This document shows positions 1 to 7,364 of a stretch of DNA of 12,258 bases, one piece after another. Both the position numbers and the translations under genes were made by a program. Source of the DNA: Alphaproteobacteria bacterium (GTDB lineage: Bacteria > Pseudomonadota > Alphaproteobacteria > Rickettsiales > JAIXRX01); assembly GCA_027485005.1 (NCBI GenBank), contig JAIXRX010000045.1, positions 1 through 12,258 of the forward strand. Reading direction: 5' to 3'. Position 1 is the stretch's first letter; every line of letters begins with the position of its first letter. The notes under the pieces are model-generated. The model did not search any database and was not told where the DNA came from. It worked only from the letters and a program-made list of their open reading frames with translations.

Positions 1-653
1 TGGTCGAGAATCGCAAGTTTAGAAGATACTTTTGCACCGCCCACCACCGCCGCCATCGGGCGTTTAGGCGCAGCAAATAATGTCTCTAATGTTTCCAGCT
101 CTGCTTGCATCATGCGGCCAGCGGCAAACGGCAAAAGCGCATTTACCCCCACCACAGACGCATGTGCGCGGTGCGCGCAAGAAAAGGCGTCATTCACATA
201 GACATCCGCTAAATCCGCCAAGCCTTTTGCAAAGACAGAATCATTTTTTTCTTCGCCCGCATGGAAGCGTAAATTCTCCAGCAGCACAACACCACCCATC
301 GGCGTGTCGTCCACCGCATGGCGCGCGGAAGGGCCGACACAATCCACGCCAAAGCGCACCTCGGTGCCTAGCATTTCTGCTAATGTGTCCACCAATGGAG
401 CAAGCGAAAGCGCTGGGTCATATTGGCCTTTTGGCTGGCCAAAATGCGAAATGATAATGGTTTTTGCGCCCCGCTCATGCAGATATTTAAGGGTTGGAAT
501 TTGGCGCAAAATGCGGGTGGCGTCGGTTACTTTTCCACCTTTCATTGGCACGTTCAAATCCAAGCGCACCAACACATTTTTGCCTTTCACTGCCAGCTCT
601 TCCAACACCGGGAAGCGGCGAACAACATCGTTTTTTGTAGCCGCTTGCGTCAT
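1..653 (-). CDS. pgk: Phosphoglycerate kinase, N-terminal 217 codons (cut by window start)
   Basis: Converts 1,3-bisphosphoglycerate and ADP to 3-phosphoglycerate and ATP in the cytosol. The reading frame stays open from the ATG at 653-651 to the window edge; full PGKs are about 390-400 aa, so just over half is present. Visible family motifs are VRLDLNVP (residues 29-36, with D32 and N34), ATRI with R47, SHFGQPKG (69-76), LLENLRF (124-130, R129), DVYVNDAF (150-157), AHRAHAS (160-166, R162) and VGGAKVSSKL (204-213). These cover most of the 3-phosphoglycerate-binding N-domain. One oddity is Q73, where the family motif is SHLGRP with an arginine. The ATG overlaps the gap stop codon by one base (TAATG), and GGGAG lies 10 bases upstream inside gap, so translation is probably coupled to gap. 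It is the third gene of a tkt-gap-pgk operon. Identity is certain. Confidence 0.96.
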   Translation of the reverse strand, partial: MTQAATKNDVVRRFPVLEELAVKGKNVLVRLDLNVPMKGGKVTDATRILRQIPTLKYLHERGAKTIIISHFGQPKGQYDPALSLAPLVDTLAEMLGTEVRFGVDCVGPSARHAVDDTPMGGVVLLENLRFHAGEEKNDSVFAKGLADLADVYVNDAFSCAHRAHASVVGVNALLPFAAGRMMQAELETLETLFAAPKRPMAAVVGGAKVSSKLAILD

Positions 654-1657
654 TATTTTTGTGCTCCCATTAACACCGCCACATCCAGCATGCGGTTGGA
701 GAAACCCCATTCATTGTCATACCACGACGCAATGCGCACCAAGGTGCCGCCCATGACTTTGGTGCCTGTGGCGTCAAACACTGAGCTAGCTGGATGATGG
801 TTGAAATCCACCGACACCAACGGCTCGTCATTATAGGCAAGCACGCCTTTCATTTCGCCTTCGCTAGCTGCTTTCATGGCCGCATGAATCTCGTCTTTGG
901 TGGTTGGTTTTTTGGTGATCCACGTCAAATCCACCATCGACACATTCGGGGTGGGTACGCGAATCGCGGTACCGTCCAACTTGCCAGCAAGCTCTGGCAA
1001 CACCAAGCCAATCGCCTTGGCAGCACCCGTGGAGGTTGGCACCATGGAAAGTGCTGCCGCGCGCGCACGGCGCAAATCTTTGTGGCTACCGTCGAGAATA
1101 TTTTGATCCCCCGTATAGGCATGAATCGTGGTCATGAAACCTTGTTCAATCCCAGCAAGTTCATTGAGCACTTTCGCCACTGGCGCCAAGCAATTGGTGG
1201 TGCAAGAACCGACCGATACCACCTGATGCTCCGCTTTCAGCGCAGCATTATTCACGCCATATACAATCGTTGCATCCGCACCATCCGCCGGCGCAGACAC
1301 CAACACACGTTTTGCACCTTGTGCCAAATGTGCGGCTGCTTGTTCGCGTTTATTAAATTTGCCAGTGCATTCCAAAACAATGTCGACACCTGACCAATCA
1401 ATTTTTGAAATATCACGTTCGTGGGTGAGTTTGATTTTTTTGCCATTCACCACCAACGCACCTTCCGCAGGTTGCAAATCTACGCCACGCAGCGTGCCAT
1501 GCACGGAATCATATTTAATCAAATGCACATGCGTTTCCGCAGATGCAGGGCCGTTCACTGCCACCAATTCAATGTCCGTGCGATTAGATTCTACCAGCGC
1601 GCGAAACACGCAACGACCAATACGACCCAACCCGTTAATAGCTACTTTCACTGTCAT
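653..1657 (-). CDS. gap: Glyceraldehyde-3-phosphate dehydrogenase, type I
   Basis: Cytosolic NAD(P)-dependent oxidation of glyceraldehyde 3-phosphate to 1,3-bisphosphoglycerate, the substrate of the next gene's product. The protein has 334 aa, normal for the family. The N-terminal Rossmann motif is NGLGRIGR (8-15). The catalytic cysteine is C152 in SCTTNC and the catalytic base is H179 in TTIHA. The phosphate-site motif TSTGAAKA (208-215) and the C-terminal SWYDNEWGFSNRM are intact. Two positions depart from the usual pattern: the segment normally read as VNDL is VNGP, so the conserved aspartate that holds the adenine ribose of NAD is G36; and the residues before the active-site cysteine are SVGSCTTNC instead of the common SNASCTTNC. 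The ATG at 1657 has AAGGAG 11 bases upstream. The gene starts 22 bases after tkt and overlaps pgk by one base, giving a transcription unit tkt-gap-pgk. Confidence 0.97.
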   Translation of the reverse strand: MTVKVAINGLGRIGRCVFRALVESNRTDIELVAVNGPASAETHVHLIKYDSVHGTLRGVDLQPAEGALVVNGKKIKLTHERDISKIDWSGVDIVLECTGKFNKREQAAAHLAQGAKRVLVSAPADGADATIVYGVNNAALKAEHQVVSVGSCTTNCLAPVAKVLNELAGIEQGFMTTIHAYTGDQNILDGSHKDLRRARAAALSMVPTSTGAAKAIGLVLPELAGKLDGTAIRVPTPNVSMVDLTWITKKPTTKDEIHAAMKAASEGEMKGVLAYNDEPLVSVDFNHHPASSVFDATGTKVMGGTLVRIASWYDNEWGFSNRMLDVAVLMGAQK

Positions 1658-1679
1658 AATATTACATGCTCCTTATCTA

Positions 1680-3692
1680 TTAAACGCGGGATTTCACCGC
1701 TTGCACCACGGCTTCTGCCGTAATGCCAAAATGTTTATAAAGCTCTTCGGCAGGACCAGAAGCACCAAAACCAGGCATGCCAACAAACACGCCTTTATCA
1801 CCTAAAATGCGCTCCCAACCAAAGTTGCCAGCCGCTTCAATGCCCACACGCACCAAAGCCTCACCCAACACTTCTTTGCGGTAAGCATCGGACTGTTTGG
1901 CAAATAATTCCCATGACGGCAATGACACCACGCGTGTTGGCACACCTGCTGCTTCCAGCGTGGTTTGCGCTTCCACCGCCAAGCCCACTTCAGAGCCACT
2001 GGCAATGAGCACAGCTTTTGGTGCCGCAGACGCTTCACGAATAATATATCCACCGCGTGCGACTTTATTTTCTGCGCTATATTCAGTGCGCAATTGCGGC
2101 ACGTTCTGACGGGTGAGTGAAAGCACCGAAGGAGTTTTGGTAGAGGCCAAAGCAATCGCCCAGCATTCCAATGTTTCCACCGCATCACACGGGCGGAAAA
2201 CTTGCAGGTTTGGAATGCAACGAAGCGCCGCCAAATGCTCCACCGGTTGGTGGGTTGGCCCGTCTTCACCTAGGCCAATCGAATCATGCGTCATCACATA
2301 AATCACGCGCTGTTCCATGAGTGCCGACAAACGAATCGACGGACGGCAATAATCGGTGAATACCATGAAGGTGCCGCCAAACGGAATCACGCCGCCATGC
2401 AGCGCCATACCATTCATGGCCGCCGCCATGCCGTGTTCACGAATGCCGTAATAAATATAGTTGCCAGCGTAATCTGGTGCCGCAAAACCTTTCGCGCCGT
2501 CCGCGCGAGTGAGGTTCGAGCCCGTTAAATCCGCCGAACCACCCAGCATGGCAGGAATGGCAGCACTCAGGACATTGATGCAATTGCCCGATGATTTACG
2601 GGTGGCTTCTTTCACTGGTTTTTCAATGAGTGCACGTTTGAAATCGTCCACGGCTTTTTCCCAGCCAGCAGGCAATTCACCAGCCACACGACCAGCAAAA
2701 TCATCACGCTTTGCAGCGTCTGTGGCGTCAAAACGTTGTTGCCATGCGCTATACTTTTCTGCGCCGCGCGCACCGGCGGCACGCCATGCATTCAAAATCT
2801 CTGCAGGAATTTCAAACGGCGCATGCGGCCAATTAATTTTTGCGCGAGTGCCTTCAATTTCTTCTTTGCCGAGTGGAGAGCCATGGCTTGCAGAGGTTCC
2901 CGCTTTTTTCGGCGCGCCATAAGCAATCGTGGTTTTGCAGGCAATGAGTGTTGGTTGGGTGGCATGCTGCGCTGCAGCAAGCGCTGCACGAATCGCGTCA
3001 TGATCATGCCCATCAATCGCCTGCGTTGCCCAGCCAGCCGCCTTAAAACGCATCAAAGTGTCTTCGGATGTAGTGAGCGAAGTAGGCCCGTCAATCGAAA
3101 TACCATTATCGTCAAACAACACCACTAATTGTGAAAGTTTGAGATGGCCCGCCAGCGTAATCGCTTCTTGGCTAATGCCTTCCATCAAGCAGCCATCTCC
3201 CACAATCGTATAGGTTTTATGCTGCACTAAATCGCCACCAAAACGCGCATGAAGCGCACGTTCTGCCATCGCCATCCCCACCGCATTCGCAATGCCTTGG
3301 CCGAGTGGGCCCGTGGTGGTTTCAATGCCAGACGCATGGCCATATTCAGGGTGCCCTGCGGTTTTTGCGCCAAGCTGACGGAAGTTTTTAATGTCGTCCA
3401 GCGTCATATCCTCATAGCCTGTGAGGTAAAGCAATGAATACATCAGCATGGAGCCATGGCCTGCGGACAGCACAAAACGATCACGATCTGGCCACTGCGG
3501 GTGTTTCGGGTCAAAGTTCAAAAACTCGGAAAAAAGAATAGTCGCCACGTCGGCCATACCCATCGGCATCCCTGGATGGCCAGAGTTTGCGCGCTCTACC
3601 GCGTCCATCGACAACGCGCGAATGGCATTGGCCATAGTCAAAGAAGTGGTGTTATTTGCTGTTGAAACTGCGTTTTGTGCCGCATGCGCCAT
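1680..3692 (-). CDS. tkt: Transketolase
   Basis: Thiamine-diphosphate enzyme that moves two-carbon ketol units between sugar phosphates in the pentose phosphate pathway (and in the Calvin cycle where present). At 670 aa it has the usual length of bacterial transketolases. Motifs in order: SGHPG (37-41), AGHGSMLMY (77-85), GPLGQGIANAVGMA (128-141), the ThDP/metal motif GDGCLMEG (165-172) followed by DDNGIS (194-199), GGSADLTGSN (384-393), the catalytic glutamate E419 in YYGIREHGM, and HDSIGLGEDGPTHQPVEH (469-486). All expected active-site residues I looked for are present. The start at 3692 has AAAGG eight bases upstream. The first 19 residues, rich in A, N and T, precede the usual family start (MANAIRALSMDAV), so Met20 is an alternative start. 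First gene of the minus-strand operon with gap and pgk; its promoter should lie in 3693-3831, but I see no convincing one on that strand. Confidence 0.97.
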   Translation of the reverse strand: MAHAAQNAVSTANNTTSLTMANAIRALSMDAVERANSGHPGMPMGMADVATILFSEFLNFDPKHPQWPDRDRFVLSAGHGSMLMYSLLYLTGYEDMTLDDIKNFRQLGAKTAGHPEYGHASGIETTTGPLGQGIANAVGMAMAERALHARFGGDLVQHKTYTIVGDGCLMEGISQEAITLAGHLKLSQLVVLFDDNGISIDGPTSLTTSEDTLMRFKAAGWATQAIDGHDHDAIRAALAAAQHATQPTLIACKTTIAYGAPKKAGTSASHGSPLGKEEIEGTRAKINWPHAPFEIPAEILNAWRAAGARGAEKYSAWQQRFDATDAAKRDDFAGRVAGELPAGWEKAVDDFKRALIEKPVKEATRKSSGNCINVLSAAIPAMLGGSADLTGSNLTRADGAKGFAAPDYAGNYIYYGIREHGMAAAMNGMALHGGVIPFGGTFMVFTDYCRPSIRLSALMEQRVIYVMTHDSIGLGEDGPTHQPVEHLAALRCIPNLQVFRPCDAVETLECWAIALASTKTPSVLSLTRQNVPQLRTEYSAENKVARGGYIIREASAAPKAVLIASGSEVGLAVEAQTTLEAAGVPTRVVSLPSWELFAKQSDAYRKEVLGEALVRVGIEAAGNFGWERILGDKGVFVGMPGFGASGPAEELYKHFGITAEAVVQAVKSRV

Positions 3693-3797
3693 GGTGTGGA
3701 CCTTTAAAATAGGGGTATCATTGCCGCCCTGAATAGCCAGAATAGCATCAGAAATCCAGCATTGTTTATGATATTTTTTGGGATAGCGTTTTCGTGC

Positions 3798-3825
3798 TTG
3801 GATTTTAGCGCACAGGCGCTACATT
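3798..3825 (+). promoter_or_regulatory. Candidate sigma-70 promoter for the zapA operon
   Basis: TTGGAT at 3798-3803 and TACATT at 3820-3825 are 16 bp apart and match the -35 and -10 consensus partly (4 of 6 each). The predicted start of transcription falls about at 3832, which is the ATG of the next gene. That would give a leaderless or nearly leaderless message, and there is in fact no Shine-Dalgarno sequence before that ATG. The box assignments are by eye and could be chance. Confidence 0.3.
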
Positions 3826-3831
3826 AAGCCT

Positions 3832-4077
3832 ATGTCACAGACTCAAAATCATCCCGCCTCTAATCGTCTTGCCGTAGCTCATGCACGTGTGCAGGACGCT
3901 TTGGCGCGCATTCACACCGCCCGCGAAGTGCTTGAAGAACGCACCCAAGAGGCTGCCAATAGCAGACCAACCTTACCTACAAGTGTTTTTGCCTCCATTG
4001 AAGCAAGTATTGCAAAAGTAGAAAAAGTACTAGCCGACTGGCCGCATGATTCAAAGCCAGAACAGGAGGTAGTATGA
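3832..4077 (+). CDS. Small coiled-coil protein upstream of ZapA (ZauP-like candidate)
   Basis: An 81-residue protein, largely charged and helical. Residues about 12-40 (rich in A, R and E) and 51-70 read as amphipathic helices with heptad-like spacing, joined by a proline-containing turn (RPTLPTS, 45-51). There is no signal peptide or membrane segment, so it is cytosolic. It overlaps zapA by four bases (ATGA), a typical sign of translational coupling and of partner proteins. In Caulobacter the gene directly upstream of zapA encodes ZauP, a coiled-coil partner of ZapA that helps focus the FtsZ ring; small proteins in this position are common in alphaproteobacteria. The assignment rests on position, size and coiled-coil character, not on a recognised sequence motif. 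There is no Shine-Dalgarno sequence before the ATG (see the promoter at 3798). Confidence 0.75.
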   Translation: MSQTQNHPASNRLAVAHARVQDALARIHTAREVLEERTQEAANSRPTLPTSVFASIEASIAKVEKVLADWPHDSKPEQEVV

Positions 4078-4460
4078 GCACGAGTCGCGTTGAATTTTAC
4101 ATGCTTGGTCGCCGCTTTGAACTTGCTTGTGATGCTGGGCAAGAAGGGCGCCTTTCTTCACTCGCCCAAGACCTTCGCCGCCGTATAGATGACCTTTATG
4201 CCGCCAATCCCGCCGCACGCACCATGCAAAGCGAGATGCAGCTTTTAGTGATGGCCGCGATTGGCTACGCTGATTTATGGCAGGACGCAGAAACCCAGCG
4301 CCGCCAGCTTAGCGCCCACATTGAGCGCAGCGGATCGCCCGCTGTGGTCACCACTGCAGCAGATAATGATGGAGAGGCCGCAGCCATTTTAATAGAAAAA
4401 CTTGCTGAAGAGCTAGAAAATCACGCGGAAGCACTTGAAAATCTGGCCATGATGGCCTAA
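4074..4460 (+). CDS. zapA: Cell division protein ZapA
   Basis: Binds FtsZ and bundles its protofilaments at the division site. The 128-aa protein begins with the ZapA globular head (residues 4-45: VEFYMLGRRFELACDAGQE, then the helix LSSLAQDLRRRIDDL) and continues with the long helix MQSEMQLLVMAAIGYADLW (51-69), both characteristic. The tail (about 95-128, EAAAILIEKLAEELENHAEALENLA) is a coiled coil. It is somewhat longer than the roughly 110 aa of the E. coli protein, as is common in alphaproteobacteria. A strong AGGAGG (4064-4069) lies four bases before the ATG inside the upstream gene, and the ATGA overlap couples the two. The 6S RNA gene follows directly, the same neighbour as in gammaproteobacteria. 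Confidence 0.92.
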   Translation: MSTSRVEFYMLGRRFELACDAGQEGRLSSLAQDLRRRIDDLYAANPAARTMQSEMQLLVMAAIGYADLWQDAETQRRQLSAHIERSGSPAVVTTAADNDGEAAAILIEKLAEELENHAEALENLAMMA

Positions 4461-4466
4461 ATTAGT

Positions 4467-4636
4467 AGTGGATGGTTCTGTCCGGTGCGTCAGGTCTTTA
4501 CTCCCTTGGACCAATGAGCTTTGCATAGGGGGCCAGAACTCCTTCCCACCGTGGTGGGTTGGATGAGGACCCCACCTTAATGTTAAGGTCGCATGCGGAT
4601 ACTGTGTACCAACGGCCAGTGATGGTTCCATCCACT
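4467..4636 (+). ncRNA. ssrS: 6S RNA (SsrS)
   Basis: 6S RNA mimics an open promoter and sequesters the housekeeping RNA polymerase holoenzyme in stationary phase. The evidence is position plus structure. It lies between zapA and fau, where ssrS is found in many proteobacteria. The 170-nt ends pair perfectly: AGTGGATGG (4467-4475) with CCATCCACT (4628-4636). Inside this, CTG and CCG (4478-4480, 4482-4484) pair with CGG and CAG (4613-4615, 4617-4619). There is a small hairpin CCTTAA/TTAAGG (4575-4588) on the 3' side, where the central bubble is expected, and an apical stem CCCAC/GTGGG around 4547-4560. The exact ends are approximate, and I could not run a covariance model. It is read on the plus strand with its neighbours; its own promoter would lie in the 3' part of zapA. 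Confidence 0.87.
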
Positions 4637-4645
4637 TGAACTTAT

Positions 4646-5248
4646 ATGATTATAGCAACTTCGTCCCCTCCCCTTCGCCAATCATTTTTGGACGCTCGCG
4701 CCCAGCTTACCCCCGCACGCAAACGCGAAGAAGCCCAAGCTATTGGCGGGCATCTCACTGATTTTCTGCGCAACCAACCTGTTGGGGTTTTGGGCATTTA
4801 CTGGCCGATTGATGACGAGCTCGACCTCAGGGATTTTTGGCCAAATTGGTTAGATGCAGGCTGGAGATTAGCGCTGCCTTGCACCACCAAAGGCCAACCG
4901 CTGATTTTTCGTGAACTGACTAACAGCAGCCCGATGCATAAAGGTTTGTTTGATATTTTTGAACCGACCTTAGAAAACCCCGAGCTTTTACCCAACTTTG
5001 TAGTGACGCCGCTGATTGCGAGTGACCCACATGGCGCCCGCATCGGCTATGGCGGTGGATATTATGACCGAACATTGGCAAAATGGCGGCAGGATGGCTG
5101 GCTTGGCAAAGCCATAGGCGCTTGTTTTTCCTGCCAAATCTCTAAAGAGCCGATCCCCCAGCAACCTCACGACCAACTGCTCGATGGGGTGCTTTGCCCG
5201 CAAGGCTGGCTCAAACCCCTTATAAATTACGGTGTAACAAAAGCTTAA
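4646..5248 (+). CDS. fau: 5-formyltetrahydrofolate cyclo-ligase
   Basis: ATP-dependent conversion of 5-formyl-THF to 5,10-methenyl-THF, returning a dead-end folate to the one-carbon pool. The 200-aa length fits the family. The diagnostic signature is GARIGYGGGYYDRTLAKW (residues 130-147), preceded by FVVTPLIASDPHG (118-130). The C-terminal PHDQLLDGV (about 173-181) matches the family's HDxxLD segment. The N-terminal helix LRQSFLDARAQLTPARKREEA supplies the basic ATP-site residues. The ATG at 4646 is the only reasonable start: it lies nine bases after the 6S RNA end, and no Shine-Dalgarno sequence is present. Linkage of zapA, 6S RNA and fau is an old and conserved arrangement. Poor initiation signals suggest weak or conditional translation, which is my inference. 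Confidence 0.94.
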   Translation: MIIATSSPPLRQSFLDARAQLTPARKREEAQAIGGHLTDFLRNQPVGVLGIYWPIDDELDLRDFWPNWLDAGWRLALPCTTKGQPLIFRELTNSSPMHKGLFDIFEPTLENPELLPNFVVTPLIASDPHGARIGYGGGYYDRTLAKWRQDGWLGKAIGACFSCQISKEPIPQQPHDQLLDGVLCPQGWLKPLINYGVTKA

Positions 5249-5294
5249 CATGCCTTTTAGGGCATTGTTTGCTAGATTCAACCCATGTTAATCC

Positions 5295-7304
5295 ATGGGA
5301 GCAATGCGCGTGGCATCAATGCCTGAAAATCTACCACAATGGGATCTTGCCCGCCTCTTCCCCGAAGGCGGCGACATCACCAATGTACCCGCACTTTCGG
5401 CGCGAGTGGAAGCATTTTATGCGCAGCGCCACCAAGAGGGCATTATCCTAAAAAAAGCCGTTTCAGATGCTCTCGCTAGCCAGCAACCTGAGGCGCTGGA
5501 ACGCCATCTTGAACAATGGATTGCACTGCATTTAGAATTGCAGCGCGTACGTGATTTTTGCCACCTATTGCAACAACAAACGAATAACCCTGCTTTACTG
5601 GAGCTTAAATCAAAAAATGTTGAATGGTTCGATAGCGCCTTTAGCCCGCTGCAACAAATCGCCACAGAGCTAGAAGCACTACCACGAGAACAAGTGAATG
5701 AGTGGATGCGCCAAGCGCCTGACCTTGTGGAGGCTGATAAAATTATTGGTATTTGGAACAAAGAACAGTTTGCTAAGCCGCTTAGCCTTGCCCAACGTGA
5801 GGCCCTGCATCCGCTGCGCATTCAAAAATATACCCTGCAAAATGATTATATGATGCTGCATCAGAACGGCCCTATTGCTTCTGCTGACAACGCCGCGCGC
5901 GAAAAAATAGCGCAGCTTTTTGGCAAACTCGGCCAGCTTAACTGGGACATTGCCAAAGCCAGCGGCAATAAAACACCACTGGAAGGCTTTGCCGGTCATG
6001 AATATATTTCACCGCAACATCTTGAGCGCTTGTGGTATTCCACTAACCGACTCAGCGAAACCAGCGACCATATAAGCGACCTATTGCAAGATTCGTTTGA
6101 TGGAAAAAAAGAAGCGCTGAAACAACTTCAGACCAACAAACAAACCAAATCTTACAGCTGGCAAGAAGCTCGTCAGATTATTACAGAAGCGCTTACTAAA
6201 TTTCATCCAGACCTCAAACCCATTTTAGATGAAGCCTTTGAAAATGGTTGGATTCACGCCGCACCGCGGCCCAACAGCACCGGCAATGCCTTCACCATGC
6301 CAGGCGCTTCACGCAATTTTTATGGCAATGGCCACCCGTATATTTTGGCAGAATTTGATGGCAGTCTAGAGAAAATCGTGACCCTTGCGCACGAGCTTGG
6401 CCATGCCTGCTCGCATGTTCTTGCACAACAAAAAGGCCACCTTTCAGGAGCGCACTCTACCCTCATGCAAGAGAGTTTTGCAGTGATGAGTGAAACGCTG
6501 GTGCTGCATCATATGCTGGCACAAGCGCAAACCCCACTCGATCAAGCCATGATTACGCGCACCATTCTTAAACGCAGTCAGAGCGCTATTTTCTCCCAGA
6601 TTGGCCATGTAAATTTTGAGAATGCGCTTTATAACGCTGCAGCGCAACAAATCACTCTCAGCCCAACCCAGCTCGACACATTATGGCAGCAGTCCATGAT
6701 GCATACGCCATTGCCAAATAATGCCGATGCGCGCAATGGCTGGACCAATATCCACCATTATTTCTCACACGACCCTTACTATATGATGGGTTATGTGCTG
6801 GCAGGCTTAAGCGCGAATACATTAGCAAATCGTTGGCAACAATCCACACCAGAAAACAAGCAAGCCATTGCTAATCAATGGCTAGATATCATGCGTTCAG
6901 GCACCAACACAACCCCCGAACATATGCTTGAGCAAATGAATATTGCGCTGGATAGCAGTAGTTTTTATCATAGCAATCGCCAATATTTTCATGGGCTGAT
7001 GCAGCTTTATACACAAAGCATGGAAAACCTTTCCAGCAAAGATTTGAACCAATCATTCTCTATTAGTCAGCCAATAGACAGTGGCAAACAATGGCTAAAA
7101 AACATCAGCAATCATGCACGTGAAAATTTAGTCACCAACACCGCTGTACGCATTGGCGGCATGCTCAGCCCCTATATTCAGCCCGCTAGCATAAGTGCCT
7201 CACCCCATACCGCCATGCCATCTAATGGCATTCACAGTCAGCTTCCAAATTTTGCCGACCGCGTACAAGACGCACGGCTTATTAGCGATGGCATGATGAA
7301 GTGA
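5295..7304 (+). CDS. M3-family zinc oligopeptidase (PepF/oligoendopeptidase F-like)
   Basis: Cytosolic metallopeptidase likely to cleave short peptides. Numbered from the ATG at 5295 (669 aa), the zinc site is HELGH at 366-370 (H366 and H370 as ligands, E367 as the catalytic base). The probable third ligand is E393 in MQESFAVMSE, 27 residues after H366. Downstream, HHYFSHDPYYMMGYVLAG (487-504) corresponds to the family's His/Tyr segment near the scissile bond. Upstream, ENGWIHAAPRPNSTGNAF (316-333) matches the substrate-cleft region of PepF-type enzymes. Residues about 575-669 extend past the usual catalytic core and have no motif I recognise. There is no signal peptide. The start is uncertain: ATGs at 5295, 5304 and 5319 are in frame and none has a well-placed ribosome site; MPENLPQWDL from 5319 best matches family N-termini. 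Confidence 0.9.
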   Translation: MGAMRVASMPENLPQWDLARLFPEGGDITNVPALSARVEAFYAQRHQEGIILKKAVSDALASQQPEALERHLEQWIALHLELQRVRDFCHLLQQQTNNPALLELKSKNVEWFDSAFSPLQQIATELEALPREQVNEWMRQAPDLVEADKIIGIWNKEQFAKPLSLAQREALHPLRIQKYTLQNDYMMLHQNGPIASADNAAREKIAQLFGKLGQLNWDIAKASGNKTPLEGFAGHEYISPQHLERLWYSTNRLSETSDHISDLLQDSFDGKKEALKQLQTNKQTKSYSWQEARQIITEALTKFHPDLKPILDEAFENGWIHAAPRPNSTGNAFTMPGASRNFYGNGHPYILAEFDGSLEKIVTLAHELGHACSHVLAQQKGHLSGAHSTLMQESFAVMSETLVLHHMLAQAQTPLDQAMITRTILKRSQSAIFSQIGHVNFENALYNAAAQQITLSPTQLDTLWQQSMMHTPLPNNADARNGWTNIHHYFSHDPYYMMGYVLAGLSANTLANRWQQSTPENKQAIANQWLDIMRSGTNTTPEHMLEQMNIALDSSSFYHSNRQYFHGLMQLYTQSMENLSSKDLNQSFSISQPIDSGKQWLKNISNHARENLVTNTAVRIGGMLSPYIQPASISASPHTAMPSNGIHSQLPNFADRVQDARLISDGMMK

Positions 7305-7364
7305 TTGCTTGAAACGCCAGGTTTTTAGCTCTATTGTGCTCGTAAGATAGCAAAGGGTACATAC

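Noticed and set aside
80..797. Overlapping plus-strand frames opposite pgk and the end of gap
   Set aside because: The minus strand encodes recognisable PGK and GAPDH with all motifs; the plus frames show no protein-like features.
794..1393. Open frame of 199 codons on the plus strand opposite gap
   Set aside because: It is antisense to an unquestionable GAPDH gene, is rich in H, R, C and W, has no motif and no ribosome site. It is a shadow of the coding strand.
3693..3797. Sigma-70 promoter for tkt on the minus strand
   Set aside because: Several TATTTT- and TATCAT-like hexamers exist in this A+T-rich stretch, but none has a credible -35 box at 16-18 bp.
5250..5265. Hairpin ATGCC-TTTTAG-GGCAT just after fau as a terminator
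   Set aside because: Only five base pairs, followed by TGTTTG instead of a T-run; too weak to call.
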